Positions 45,731 through 54,984 are shown, counted from the stretch's first letter. The stretch: 64,000 nt of DNA from JALYXV01 sp963733505 (GCA_963733505.1 CAVTDW010000018.1:52074-116073), one strand, 5' to 3'. Notes: generated by a model from the sequence alone, not told the origin. Program-made: numbers and translations.

Positions 45731-46903
45731 TCAGGTGCTGCGGCGGCCGGCCAGGAGGCGGTCCCGGACGGCGGACTTGGTCGATGCGTCGATCACGGTC
45801 CACGCCATGCCCAACGCCCCGTCGATCAGCGCCTGGTCGGCCACCGGGCGGACGCAGTGGGCCGCGAACTCGGGCTGGTGGTTCACGGCGGGCAGGCTGT
45901 CGATGCCCAGCATGGGGTGGATCGTCGGCATGGCCAAGGACAAGTTGGCCATGTCGGTGGACGCCGCGATCCGCTCCCGCTCCTCCTTGGAGAACTTGGG
46001 AAACACCCGCCCCAACGCCTCGGCATTGGCCCGGTACAGGGCGCTCAGCTCCTTGTCCGCCCGCATCTCGGAGTACACCGGGCTCTGCGAGATGACCTCG
46101 AAGCTGCACCCTGTGGCCACCGCCCCCGCCTCGAAGCACCGCCCGACACGGGGCTCCAACTCCGAGAGCTCGCCGGTGGTACGGGCCCGCATGTACCACT
46201 TGCCGACCGTGTGGGCGGGCACGATGTTGGGCGCATCCCCACCCCGTGTCACGATCCCGTGGATCCGGTCGGACGGCCGGATGTGCTGGCGCAGCAGCCC
46301 GATGGCCGTCTGGGCGACGGTGAGCGCATCGGCCGCGTTGATGCCCCGGTCGGGATAGGAGGAGGCGTGCGCCGACTTGCCCCGGTAGTGCACGTCGACG
46401 TGGGACACCGCCAGGCAGGTCATGACCGGCAGCTCGACCGGATAGGGGTGGACCATCATGGCGGCGTGGATGCCGTCGAAGGCACCTCGCTCCAGCATGA
46501 GGATCTTGCCGCCCCCGCCCTCCTCGGCCGGGGTGCCGAACACCTTCACCGTGATCCCCAGATCGTCGGCCACCTGGGCCAGCGCCAATCCGGCGCCGAC
46601 CGCGGCGGCCGCGATGACGTTGTGCCCGCAGGCGTGGCCGATGTCGGGCAGGGCGTCGTACTCGGCGCAGATCCCGATGTGCAGCGGCCCGCTTCCGGCC
46701 GTGGCGACAAACGCCGTCGGCAGATCGCAGATCCCGGTCTCCACCGACATTCCGCCACTGTCGAGCGCGCCGGCCACCCACGCGGCGGCCCGCTCCTCCT
46801 CGAAGGCCAGCTCGGGGTTGGCATGGATCCGGTGCGACAGCTTGACCAGCCGGTCCCGTCCGGCGTCGATCGACACCCTCGTCGCCTCTTTGAGCGCAGT
46901 CAT
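45731..46903 (-). CDS. M20-family amidohydrolase
   Basis: A 390-aa metallopeptidase-like amidohydrolase of the AbgB/HipO type. It has LSHRIHANPELAFEEERAAA, GICAEYDALPDIGHACGHN (metal ligands), KVFGTPAEEGGGGKILMLER and VHPYPVELPV. Such enzymes remove acyl or aminobenzoyl groups from amino acids. Placed after lpdA with a 15-bp gap containing GAGGAGG, so co-transcribed. In M. tuberculosis amiA1/amiB1 lie beside lpdA, the same association. Confidence 0.9.
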   Translation of the reverse strand: MTALKEATRVSIDAGRDRLVKLSHRIHANPELAFEEERAAAWVAGALDSGGMSVETGICDLPTAFVATAGSGPLHIGICAEYDALPDIGHACGHNVIAAAAVGAGLALAQVADDLGITVKVFGTPAEEGGGGKILMLERGAFDGIHAAMMVHPYPVELPVMTCLAVSHVDVHYRGKSAHASSYPDRGINAADALTVAQTAIGLLRQHIRPSDRIHGIVTRGGDAPNIVPAHTVGKWYMRARTTGELSELEPRVGRCFEAGAVATGCSFEVISQSPVYSEMRADKELSALYRANAEALGRVFPKFSKEERERIAASTDMANLSLAMPTIHPMLGIDSLPAVNHQPEFAAHCVRPVADQALIDGALGMAWTVIDASTKSAVRDRLLAGRRST

Positions 46904-46918
46904 CCCAAAGCCCTCCTC

Positions 46919-48283
46919 TTACTCGGCCGCATCGGCCAGCGACTCCGACAGCGACGGGTGCACCAGGACACTTTCGACGATGTCGCTGACCTTGAGATGG
47001 CAGGTCACCGCCAGGGCAATCACCGAGATCAGCTCGGCCGCGTGGCGCCCCACGATCGAACCGCCGAGGACCACGCCGGTCACGGGATCGGACAGGATCT
47101 TCACGAAGCCTCGCGGCTGGTCGTTGATCAACGCCTTGGCGTTGCCCGAAAACGGCACCTTGGTCACCCGGATCTTGCGCCCGATGGCAAACGCCTCCGC
47201 CTCGGCCAGCCCGACATCGGCAATCTCGGGCTCGGTGAAGATGGCCGACGCCGCCTTCTCGTAGTCCAGATGCCGGTGTTCGCGGGTGTGGCCCCCCATC
47301 ACGTGCTCGGCGACCTTGCGCCCCTGCATCGACGCGACCGATGACAGCGGCAGCTTCCCGGACAGGTCGCCGGCGGCGTAGATGTGCGCGACGTTCGACT
47401 GGCAGTGGTGATTGATGGGCACGTACCCACCGCGGTCCGCCTCCACGCCGGCATGTTCGAGCCCGAGCCCTTCGGAGTTGGGCATGGAACCAATGGCCAA
47501 CAGGGCGTGGCTGCCGCGCGCCACCCGCCCGTCGTCACACATCACCGACACCCCGTCGTCGCTGCGTTCGACCGCCTCGGCCCGGGCGCCCTTGAAGAGC
47601 CTCACGCCCCGGCGGAGCAGTTCCTTCTCCAGTTCCGCCGCCACCTCGGCGTCCTTGTTGGGCAGCACCTGCTGGCGGCTGACGATCAAGGTGACCTTGG
47701 AGCCGAACGACGTGAACATGTGGACGAACTCCACGCCGGTCACGCCCGACCCGATCACCACCAGGTGCGAGGGCAGCGACGGCGGCGGGTAGGCCTGCTG
47801 TGTCGTGAGCACCCGCTCCCCGTCGGGCTCGGCCCAGTCGGGAATCCGGGCCCGGCTACCCGTGCACAGCAAGATGGCGTCCGCCTCCAGCTCCTCGATC
47901 CCGTCGTCGGTCTCGACCAGCACGTCATGGGGACCCTTCAGACGGCCCTTGCCCCGGACCATGCGCACACCCTGACTGCGCAGCAGCTGCGAAACCGAGT
48001 CGTGCAGGTGGCGCTGGATCGCCTCGACCCGGAGCCGGAGGGCCTCGAGGTCGACCTCGGCCTCCAAATGGTGCAGGCCCATGCCGGCGATGCGATGGGC
48101 GAAGCTCAGCGCGCCGCCCGTGGCGATCATGGTCTTCGAGGGAATGCAGTCCCGGAGGTGGGCGGTGCCGCCGATAATGTCGGATTCGACCAGGGTGACC
48201 TCGGCGCCCAGCCGGGCGGCGTAACTGGCGGCGGTATTGCCGGCCGGCCCCCCACCGATGACGACGAAGCGATGGCTGGGCAT
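46919..48283 (-). CDS. lpdA: LpdA-type NAD(P)H quinone reductase / dihydrolipoamide dehydrogenase homologue
   Basis: A 454-aa FAD/NAD(P) disulfide-reductase-fold protein: VVIGGGPAGNTAASYAARLG, VVIGSGVTGVEFVHMFTSFG, IYAAGDLSGKLPLSSVASMQ and a C-terminal dimer domain. The redox motif reads GGTAHLRDCIPSKT, with one Cys only where true lipoamide dehydrogenases have two (CLNxGCIPS). Mycobacterial LpdA (Rv3303c) has the same loss and is a quinone reductase, so that activity is inferred here. It is 2 bp from the mutase gene and upstream of the amidohydrolase. Confidence 0.9.
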   Translation of the reverse strand: MPSHRFVVIGGGPAGNTAASYAARLGAEVTLVESDIIGGTAHLRDCIPSKTMIATGGALSFAHRIAGMGLHHLEAEVDLEALRLRVEAIQRHLHDSVSQLLRSQGVRMVRGKGRLKGPHDVLVETDDGIEELEADAILLCTGSRARIPDWAEPDGERVLTTQQAYPPPSLPSHLVVIGSGVTGVEFVHMFTSFGSKVTLIVSRQQVLPNKDAEVAAELEKELLRRGVRLFKGARAEAVERSDDGVSVMCDDGRVARGSHALLAIGSMPNSEGLGLEHAGVEADRGGYVPINHHCQSNVAHIYAAGDLSGKLPLSSVASMQGRKVAEHVMGGHTREHRHLDYEKAASAIFTEPEIADVGLAEAEAFAIGRKIRVTKVPFSGNAKALINDQPRGFVKILSDPVTGVVLGGSIVGRHAAELISVIALAVTCHLKVSDIVESVLVHPSLSESLADAAE

Positions 48284-48285
48284 CC

Positions 48286-49869
48286 TCAGCCCCCCGCCGT
48301 ATAGGTGCCGAAGGCGGCCCGCAGGACGTCGCTCACTTCGCCCAACGTCGCCCGGGCGGCCAGGGCCGACTTCATGGGGATCAACAGGTTCTGGGTGCCC
48401 CGGGCGGCGGCACCCACATCGGCGAGCGCCGCGTCCACCGCGCCCTGGTTCCGGCGGGCCCGCAGCCCCCGGACCCGCTCCACCTGCGCCGCCTGGAGTG
48501 ACGGGTCAGGCGAGAGCACCTCGGTCACCGTGACGTCTTCGGACACGTACCGGTTGACGCCGACGACCACCTTGCGCCCCTCGTCGACCGCCTTGGCGTA
48601 TTCGAACGCCGACTGCTCGATCTCGTCGGCCATGAAACCGGCCTCGATGGCCGCCACCGCCCCGCCCATGCCGTCGATCTTGTCCAGGTACTGCCAGGCC
48701 GCGGCCTCGATCGCCTCGGTGAGCGACTCCACGTAGTACGAGCCGGCCAGCGGGTCGACGGTGTCGGTCACCCCCGACTCGCAGGCAATGATCTGCTGGG
48801 TCCGCAACGCCAGGCGCGCCGCCCGCTCCGTCGGCAGCCCGAGCGCTTCGTCGAAGCCGTTGGTGTGCAGGCTCTGCGTCCCTCCGAGCACCGCGGCCAG
48901 GGCCTGCAACGAGACCCGCACCACGTTGTTGTCCGGCTGCTGCGCCGTCAACGTCGAGCCGCCCGTCTGGGCGTGGAAGCGCAGTTTCAGGCTGCGCTCG
49001 TCCCGGGCCCCGAAGCGTGAGCTCATGATCTGGGCCCACATCCGCCGGGCGGCGCGGAACTTGGCCGCCTCCTCGAAGAGGTTGTTGTGGGCGTTCCAGA
49101 AGAAGCTCAGGCGGGATGCGAACTCGTCGACCGCCAACCCGGCTGCGATCGCCGCCTCCACGTACGCGATGCCGTCGGCCAGGGTGAACGCCAGCTCCTG
49201 AACCGCCGTCGAACCCGCCTCGCGGATGTGGTAGCCCGAGATCGAGATGGTGTTCCACTCCGGCAGGTGCTCCCGGCAGTAGGCGAAGGTGTCGGTGACG
49301 AGGCGCATCGACGGCCGGGGCGGGTAGATGTACGTGCCCCGGGCGATGTACTCCTTCAAGATGTCGTTCTGGATGGTCCCGCCCAGCCGCGAGCCGGCCA
49401 CGCCCGCCTCCTCGGCCACCAGCTGGTACAGGAGCAACAGGATGGCGGCGGTGGCATTGATCGTCATCGACGTGGTGATGGCGTCGAGCGGCAGGTCGGC
49501 CAGCAGCCGCTGCATGTCCTCGACCGAGTCGATGGCCACGCCGACGCGCCCGACTTCGCCCTCGGCCCGGGGATGGTCGGAGTCGTAGCCCATCTGCGTG
49601 GGCAGATCGAAGGCGCACGACAGCCCCGTCGACCCCGTGGCCAGCAACATCTTCCACCGCTGGTTGGTCGTCTCGGCGCTGCCGAACCCGGCGTACTGGC
49701 GCATGGTCCACGGCCGGCCCCGGTACATGGTCGGGTGGATCCCACGGGTGTAGGGCGCCTCCCCCGGCTGGCCCAACCGCTGCGCCGGGTCCCACGAGGC
49801 GAGGTCGTCGGCGGTGTAGACGGTCCGGATCGCAATCCCGTCGTCGGTCCGGCGCTCCTCGGCGTGCAC
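48286..49869 (-). CDS. Acyl-CoA mutase large subunit (methylmalonyl-/isobutyryl-CoA mutase family), no B12 domain
   Basis: A 527-aa catalytic subunit. It has YTRGIHPTMYRGRPWTMRQY, AFDLPTQMGYDSDHPRAEGE, GGTIQNDILKEYIARGTYIY, ISISGYHIREAGSTAVQELA and FHAQTGGSTLTAQQPDNNVV, all conserved in the family. It ends without the cobalamin-binding (DxHxxG) domain, so a separate small subunit is required; none is in the window. The true substrate (methylmalonyl-, isobutyryl-, ethylmalonyl- or hydroxyisobutyryl-CoA) cannot be fixed here. First gene of the mutase-lpdA-amidohydrolase operon. Confidence 0.88.
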   Translation of the reverse strand: MHAEERRTDDGIAIRTVYTADDLASWDPAQRLGQPGEAPYTRGIHPTMYRGRPWTMRQYAGFGSAETTNQRWKMLLATGSTGLSCAFDLPTQMGYDSDHPRAEGEVGRVGVAIDSVEDMQRLLADLPLDAITTSMTINATAAILLLLYQLVAEEAGVAGSRLGGTIQNDILKEYIARGTYIYPPRPSMRLVTDTFAYCREHLPEWNTISISGYHIREAGSTAVQELAFTLADGIAYVEAAIAAGLAVDEFASRLSFFWNAHNNLFEEAAKFRAARRMWAQIMSSRFGARDERSLKLRFHAQTGGSTLTAQQPDNNVVRVSLQALAAVLGGTQSLHTNGFDEALGLPTERAARLALRTQQIIACESGVTDTVDPLAGSYYVESLTEAIEAAAWQYLDKIDGMGGAVAAIEAGFMADEIEQSAFEYAKAVDEGRKVVVGVNRYVSEDVTVTEVLSPDPSLQAAQVERVRGLRARRNQGAVDAALADVGAAARGTQNLLIPMKSALAARATLGEVSDVLRAAFGTYTAGG

Positions 49870-49942
49870 CCTGCTCAGGTTACGACCGTCCCGGGGCGCG
49901 AGCGGCCAGGACCACCCCGGCCCGGGTTCGGCACGGCAATCT

Positions 49943-49993
49943 GGGAAAATGCCTCCCGCGGCGCTGGTTCAGGGCGGCGGGAGGCATTTTCCC
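49943..49993. terminator. Hairpin terminator downstream of GNAT gene
   Basis: Perfect 17-bp arms GGGAAAATGCCTCCCGC (49943-49959) and GCGGGAGGCATTTTCCC (49977-49993) with a 17-nt loop. The stem ends in TTTT on either strand. It follows the stop of the minus-strand GNAT gene (50026) and precedes the mutase start (49869), so it should separate the two transcription units. Confidence 0.8.
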
Positions 49994-50025
49994 CGTCCTG
50001 TGGTGATCGAATGCCGGTTTCGGCG

Positions 50026-50571
50026 TTACGGGGCGGCAGCCCACTCACGCTTGGTGAGGGCCAAGACGTGGACCAACTCGCCGCTGCGGGGCACCGTGGC
50101 CTGGCGCTCGAAGGTGAATCCCAGCTTCTCCATGACCCGGCCCGAGGCCACGTTGGCGGGTTCGAAGATGCTGACCAGGCGATCGAGGCCGAGCTCCTCG
50201 AAGCCGTAGCGGACCGCCTCGGCGGCACCCTCGGTGGCGTAGCCCTGGCCCCGGTAGCGTTCGCCGAGGCGCCACCCCACCTCGACCGCAGGGAGGATCT
50301 CGGGGAGGAAATGCGGCACCGCCAGGCCCAACCAGCCTGCCAGTTCGCCCGTTTCCTTGACGACGGCCGCGCTCAGCCCCACACCGTCGACGTCGTAGCG
50401 CTCGAGGGTCCGTTCGATGAACCGCCGGGTCTCGTCCGCGGTCATGCCCCGCTTCAGGGGGTACCACCAGAACGACGCCTCGGCGTGGAGGGCGCTCAGC
50501 GCCGCCAGGTCGTGCCAGCCGAGCGGCCGGAGGATCAGCCGATCGGTCTCAAGCGTTGGCTGGGGCGGCAA
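50026..50571 (-). CDS. GNAT-family acetyltransferase (RimJ/RimL type)
   Basis: A 181-aa protein. It starts LETDRLILRPLGWHDLAALS, the typical RimJ/RimL opening, and has the acetyl-CoA loop GERYRGQGYATEGAAEAV and the ANVASGRVMEKLGFTFE block. The acceptor is unknown: ribosomal protein N-terminus or a small amine. The only start that keeps the first strand is TTG at 50571, inside the end of the MoeB-like gene (23-nt overlap), so translation probably depends on that gene. Confidence 0.85.
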   Translation of the reverse strand: MPPQPTLETDRLILRPLGWHDLAALSALHAEASFWWYPLKRGMTADETRRFIERTLERYDVDGVGLSAAVVKETGELAGWLGLAVPHFLPEILPAVEVGWRLGERYRGQGYATEGAAEAVRYGFEELGLDRLVSIFEPANVASGRVMEKLGFTFERQATVPRSGELVHVLALTKREWAAAP

Positions 50572-51730
50572 TCGGGTGCGGCATGCACAGCTGGTCGTAT
50601 TCGGCGATGACGAGGTCCTCCTTGGGGATGCTGCAGGCGGCGCACTCCGGGTCGCGGGGGACCTTGAAGGTGCGGAAGCTCTCCTCCAGGGCGTCGTAGG
50701 CCAGCAGCCGGCCAGCCAGCGGCTCGCCCAAGCCGAGGAGCAGTTTGATGGCCTCCATGGCCTGGATGCTGCCGATGATCCCGGGCAGGACGCCAAGCAC
50801 GCCGGCCTCGGCGCAGGAAGGGGCCAGCTCGGCCGGGGGCGGCTCGGGCACCTGGCAGCGGTAGCAGGGGCCCTGGTGGGGCAGGTACACGCTGGCCTGG
50901 CCCTCGAAGCGGAAGATGGAACCGTGGACGACCGGGATGTCCAGCTTGAGGGAGGCGTCGTTGACCAGGTAACGGGTCGGGAAGTTGTCGGTCCCGTCGA
51001 TGATCACGTCGTAGCCCTGGAAGATCTGCAACACGTTGTCGGCGCCGAGGCGGACGTCGTAGGTGACCACGTTGACGTCGGGGTTGAGTGCCGTCAGGGT
51101 CTTCTTGGCGGAGTCGACCTTGCGCTCGCCGATGCGGTCCATGTTGTGCAGGATCTGGCGCTGCAGGTTGGACGCGTCCACGACGTCCATGTCGATGATC
51201 CCGAGCGTGCCCACGCCCGCCGCCGCCAGATACAACGCGGCGGGGCTGCCGAGGCCGCCCGCGCCGATCAGCAGCACCTTCGAGTCGAGCAGCTTCTGCT
51301 GGCCCTTGACGTCGACCTCGGGCAGCAGCAGATGGCGCTGGTAGCGGTTGCGCTGGTCGGCACTCAGCGCGGCCGGGGTGCGCCAGTCGCGGCCCTCGTC
51401 CTTCCAGCGGTTGAAGCCGCCGTCCATCGAGACGACGTCGGTGTAGCCCAGCTGCTGGAGGGTCTCGGCCGCGAAGGCGGAGCGCACCCCCCCGGCGCAG
51501 TAGACGACCACCGGTGCGCCGTGGTCGGTGATCTTGCCCTCGACCTGACTCTCGAGGAACCCCCTCGGGATGTGCACCGCCCCCGGGAGGGCGCCCTGCT
51601 CGTACTCGTCGGCTTCGCGCACGTCGAGAACGACCGTCCCCGGCTTGGCGATCGCCTCAGCCGCACCGGCGGTGTCCACCTCGCGGATGTGGGCTTTGGT
51701 CGACTTCAGCAGATCTCGGAACGATGGCAT
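50549..51730 (-). CDS. Rhodanese-MoeB/ThiF fusion (sulfur carrier adenylyltransferase), domains swapped
   Basis: A 393-aa protein. Residues about 15-115 are a rhodanese domain with the loop VVYCAGGVRSAFAAETLQQL (Cys nucleophile). Residues about 125-390 are a MoeB/ThiF E1-like domain: RYQRHLLLPEVDVKGQQKL, VLLIGAGGLGSPAALYLAAA, the zinc Cys pairs CYRCQVPEPP and CAACSIPKED. It would adenylate the C-terminus of a sulfur carrier (MoaD, ThiS or CysO) and load sulfur. In mycobacterial MoeZ the rhodanese is C-terminal; here it is N-terminal. Confidence 0.93.
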   Translation of the reverse strand: MPSFRDLLKSTKAHIREVDTAGAAEAIAKPGTVVLDVREADEYEQGALPGAVHIPRGFLESQVEGKITDHGAPVVVYCAGGVRSAFAAETLQQLGYTDVVSMDGGFNRWKDEGRDWRTPAALSADQRNRYQRHLLLPEVDVKGQQKLLDSKVLLIGAGGLGSPAALYLAAAGVGTLGIIDMDVVDASNLQRQILHNMDRIGERKVDSAKKTLTALNPDVNVVTYDVRLGADNVLQIFQGYDVIIDGTDNFPTRYLVNDASLKLDIPVVHGSIFRFEGQASVYLPHQGPCYRCQVPEPPPAELAPSCAEAGVLGVLPGIIGSIQAMEAIKLLLGLGEPLAGRLLAYDALEESFRTFKVPRDPECAACSIPKEDLVIAEYDQLCMPHPIAAPANA

Positions 51731-51772
51731 ATACCACTAAACCTTACTGAGTGGGTCGGCATTCCGCGCCTC

Positions 51773-51778
51773 TAGCCT
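51773..51778 (+). promoter_or_regulatory. -10 box of nitroreductase gene, leaderless arrangement
   Basis: TAGCCT ends 6 nt before the ATG at 51785, placing the +1 on the start codon; same hexamer and spacing as cofD. Confidence 0.5.
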
Positions 51779-51784
51779 CGGGCC

Positions 51785-52381
51785 ATGGAGTTCCAGACGG
51801 TGGTGCGGCGACGCAAGATGGTTCGATCGTTTTCCGGCGAGCCGGTGCCTCCCGAGATGCTGGAGCAGATCCTGGGCAACGCCCAGCGCGCCCCCTCCGC
51901 CGGGTTCAGCCAGGGGTGGGCGTTCGTCGTACTCGAGGGTCCCGAGGAGACGGCGCTGTTCTGGGACGCAATCAGCGATCCCGAATGGCGGGCCGACCCC
52001 TACCGGCCCGGGCTCCTGCGGGCGCCGGTGGTGATCGTCCCGCTGACCGACGAGGGCGCCTACCGGGCCCGTTACGCCGAAGCCGACAAGGCGGCGCATG
52101 GAATCGCCGAGTCCGAGTGGCCTGTCCCCTACTGGCTGGTGGACACGTCCTTCGCCGCCATGCTCATCCTCCTGTCGGCGGTCGACGCGGGACTGGGAGC
52201 GCTGTTTACGGGCCTCAACCACCACGACGACGAACTGATGGCGGCGCTCGGCGTGCCCGCCGGGTTCCGACCCATCGGTGCGGTGGTGATGGGATGGCCC
52301 GACGGCGAGGACCGGCCGTCGCCCTCGCTCGCCCGGGGCCACCGTCGGGCCGAGTCGGTCGTTCACCGGGGCCGCTGGTAG
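51785..52381 (+). CDS. Nitroreductase-family flavoprotein
   Basis: A 198-aa FMN-dependent oxidoreductase of the nitroreductase fold: MEFQTVVRRRKMVRSFSGEP, the FMN-binding NAQRAPSAGFSQGWAFVV, DTSFAAMLILLSAVDAGLGA and VGMP-like PIGAVVMGWPDG. Substrate unknown; in an F420-using organism a role beside F420 enzymes is possible but not shown. It resembles free-standing nitroreductases, not clearly the FbiB C-terminal domain. It begins a plus-strand run with the CDF and CorA transporters. Confidence 0.88.
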   Translation: MEFQTVVRRRKMVRSFSGEPVPPEMLEQILGNAQRAPSAGFSQGWAFVVLEGPEETALFWDAISDPEWRADPYRPGLLRAPVVIVPLTDEGAYRARYAEADKAAHGIAESEWPVPYWLVDTSFAAMLILLSAVDAGLGALFTGLNHHDDELMAALGVPAGFRPIGAVVMGWPDGEDRPSPSLARGHRRAESVVHRGRW

Positions 52382-52423
52382 CGCGAGCGTGTCCCGAGGC
52401 GGGTCCGCTTAGCATCACCAGCC

Positions 52424-53376
52424 ATGGAACACAGCAGTCGGCGGGCCATCCTGGCGGCGCTGCTGGCCAACTTGGCCATCGCCGTGGCCAAAGTGGTCGG
52501 CTTTGCCTTCACGGGCGCCGCGTCGATGTTGGCCGAGGCGGTGCACTCGATGGCCGACACGACCAACCAGGGCCTGTTGTTCTTGGGGGAGCGCGCGCTC
52601 GCAAGGCGGCAACGCCGGAGCACCCCTTCGGCTACGGCCGCGAGCGGTTCTTCTGGGCGTTCGTCGTGGCGCTGGTCATCTTCAGCGCCGGATCGATGTT
52701 CGCCCTCTTCGAGGGCGTGGACAAGCTGCGCCACCCCCACAAGTTGGAATCGGTCGGATGGGCGGTCGGGATCCTCGTCGTGTCGATGGCCATGGAAGGG
52801 TTCTCGTTTCGCACCGCGGTGCACGAGTCGAAGCGAACCAAGGGCGACGAGTCGTGGTGGCGGTTCATTCGCCGCTCCAAGACACCGGAGTTGCCCGTCG
52901 TCCTGCTGGAGGACTTCGGCGCCTTGATCGGCCTGACCTTGGCCCTGGTGGGCATCGGCCTGGCCGAGCTCACCGGCAACGCCCGCTTCGACGCCCTGGG
53001 CAGCGTGGCCATCGCCATCCTCTTGGCCGCGATTGCCATCACACTGGTGGTGGAGATGAAGAGCTTGCTCATCGGCGAGTCCGCCTCGCCTGCGGTCGTG
53101 GCCCGCATCTGCGCCGCCGTCGAGTCCTCCGACTTGGTGCAGAGCGTCATCCACCTCCGCACCGAACATCTGGGGCCCGACGAGCTCCTGGTCGGGGCCA
53201 AGGTGGCCTTCGACACCAGCCTGGACGTGCCCGCCTTGGCCCAGGCCATCGACGACGTGGAGGCGAATGTCCGGTCGGCCGTCCCCGAAGCCCGGGTGAT
53301 CTATATCGAGCCCGATGTCCGCAAGCGCGTCGACGCGGAAGCCGAAGGACAGCGCAAGGAGGACGCTCATGACTGA
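52424..53376 (+). CDS. Cation diffusion facilitator (CDF) transporter, one-base break
   Basis: CDF proteins export Zn2+, Co2+, Mn2+ or Fe2+ by proton antiport. The ATG at 52424 opens the first helices (ILAALLANLAIAVAKVVGFA; MLAEAVHSMADTTNQG with the metal-site HxxxD). At the GGGGG run near 52590 the frame changes, continuing with TPEHPFGYGRERFFWAFVVA, then VVLLEDFGALIGLTLALVGI with the second acidic site and DALGSVAIAILLAAIAITLV. Restoring one G gives 317 aa, normal length. The end overlaps the corA start by 8 nt. Confidence 0.88.
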
Positions 53377-54346
53377 GGCACTGACGAGGAAGTACGTCAA
53401 AGGGGTGCTCGAATCGGAGAACTTCCCGATCTCGGAGATCTCCGAGTGTCTGGCCGAGCCGGGCACATTGGTGTGGGTCGACCTCTGCGGGCCCTCGGTC
53501 GATCAGCTCCATGAGCTGGCGGCCGAACTCGGCTTGCACGAGCTGGCGGTCGAGGACGCCTTGGGCGAGCATCAGCGGCCCAAGCTCGACCGCTACGCCA
53601 CCCACCTGTTTCTCTCGTGCCACTCGGTGCGGGTGGACGTCGAAACGGGCATGCTGCACGAAACCGAGATCGACGCCTTCATCAACCCGCGCTGGCTGAT
53701 CACGGTCCGCAAGAACGAGGGGTTTCCGATCAAGCCGGTCCTCCAGCGTTGGGACCGTTCCGCCGCCCTGGTGTCCCATGGCGTCAGCTTCTTGGTCTAC
53801 GGGCTGCTCGACGTCGTGGTGGACGGATATTTCGAGGCGGTCGAGGCATTCGACGAGTACTACGAGGACGTCAGCGAGGGACTGTTCAACGACCAACTCC
53901 TCAACCCGGCCGAGCAGCGGCACTGGTTCGACATGCGCCGGGCCATGGTTCGCTTCCACCGGCTCGTGGTCCCCATGCGCGAAGCCGTCAGCAGCCTCAT
54001 GCGCCGGGAGCATTCGGTCGTGCCCGAGGACTTCTATCCCTACTTTCAGGACGTCTACGACCACATCCTCCGGGTCAGCGAGTCGACCGACTCCCTCCGC
54101 GACCTGGTCGGAACCATCGTCGAGACCAACATCAGCCTCCGGGACTACCGCCAGAACCTCATCGTCAAGAAGGTGTCCAGCTGGGCCGCCATCATCGCCG
54201 TGCCCGCGCTGATCACCGGGTTCTACGGGATGAACGTCCCGTTCCCCGGCTTCGGCAAGCACTGGGGTGCCGTGGCGTCGGTGGCGATCATCATCATGAC
54301 CTGCGTGGCCCTGTACACGTTGTTCCGCCGCCGCGACTGGCTGTGA
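53369..54346 (+). CDS. corA: CorA-family divalent cation transporter
   Basis: A 325-aa Mg2+/Co2+ channel. The ATG at 53369 has AAGGAGG 6 nt upstream. A long cytoplasmic alpha/beta domain (DAFINPRWLITVRKNEGFPI) and stalk helix lead to two C-terminal helices (WAAIIAVPALITGFYGMNVP with the GMN filter, and VASVAIIIMTCVALYTLF). It overlaps the CDF gene, pairing an exporter and an importer of divalent cations. Confidence 0.95.
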   Translation: MTEALTRKYVKGVLESENFPISEISECLAEPGTLVWVDLCGPSVDQLHELAAELGLHELAVEDALGEHQRPKLDRYATHLFLSCHSVRVDVETGMLHETEIDAFINPRWLITVRKNEGFPIKPVLQRWDRSAALVSHGVSFLVYGLLDVVVDGYFEAVEAFDEYYEDVSEGLFNDQLLNPAEQRHWFDMRRAMVRFHRLVVPMREAVSSLMRREHSVVPEDFYPYFQDVYDHILRVSESTDSLRDLVGTIVETNISLRDYRQNLIVKKVSSWAAIIAVPALITGFYGMNVPFPGFGKHWGAVASVAIIIMTCVALYTLFRRRDWL

Positions 54347-54372
54347 TCCCGGTTGCGGCCGCCCGGGGGCCG

Positions 54373-54885
54373 CTAGTCGACGAGCTCCTCGGCCAGTAGG
54401 TCCATGAGCAGGCTGTCGTGCCACACGCCGTCGCTGCCACGCTCACTCTGTCGCTGAATGCCGACGGGGCGGAACCCCACCTTGGTGTAGCAACGGATGG
54501 CGGCTTCGTTGTCGGCCGCGGGGTCGATTTCCAGGCGGTGATGGCCGTGGTCGACGATCAGATGCCGCGCCAGGGTCCGGACCGCATCGGTGCCCACGCC
54601 CTGGCCGTGCACCGCCGGGTCGACGTAGATGTCGATGCTGGCGTGGCGGTAGTCGGGCTCCTCTTCGGCCGCCCATTGGATCCACCCCACGACGTGGCCG
54701 TCGAACTCGATCACGAACGGGTTCGAATCGGTCTCGGCGAAGTCTTCCTCGATCGCCGCGGCCATGTCGTCGCCGCCCCGCCAGCGGGCATAGACCTCCG
54801 GGGTCTGGCGAATCGGCACCAGGGCACCGATGTCGGCCTTCGTCGCCGGCCTGAGCGTCACGAGTGACCCTTTCAGGGTGGTCAT
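54373..54885 (-). CDS. GNAT-family acetyltransferase
   Basis: A 170-aa GNAT protein (MTTLKGSLVTLRPATKADIG) with the acetyl-CoA loop DPAVHGQGVGTDAVRTLARH and NEAAIRCYTKVGFRPVGI. It resembles aminoglycoside 6'-N-acetyltransferase-like chromosomal proteins, but resistance should not be assumed; the acceptor is unknown. It is convergent with corA and divergent from the 54985 gene. Confidence 0.88.
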   Translation of the reverse strand: MTTLKGSLVTLRPATKADIGALVPIRQTPEVYARWRGGDDMAAAIEEDFAETDSNPFVIEFDGHVVGWIQWAAEEEPDYRHASIDIYVDPAVHGQGVGTDAVRTLARHLIVDHGHHRLEIDPAADNEAAIRCYTKVGFRPVGIQRQSERGSDGVWHDSLLMDLLAEELVD

Positions 54886-54984
54886 CGCCCGAAAACGATA
54901 GAGCCACCCCGGGAGCGGCCGCGGCATAGGAAGCGGTGAGCGCTTCCCCCTCGTTGCTGCCACCCCAGCTCTTGGAGGCCCGCC

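Noticed and set aside
51785..52381. Nitroreductase as the missing FMN domain of FbiB
   Set aside because: It is 21 kb from cofE and closer to general nitroreductases; no specific motif supports it.
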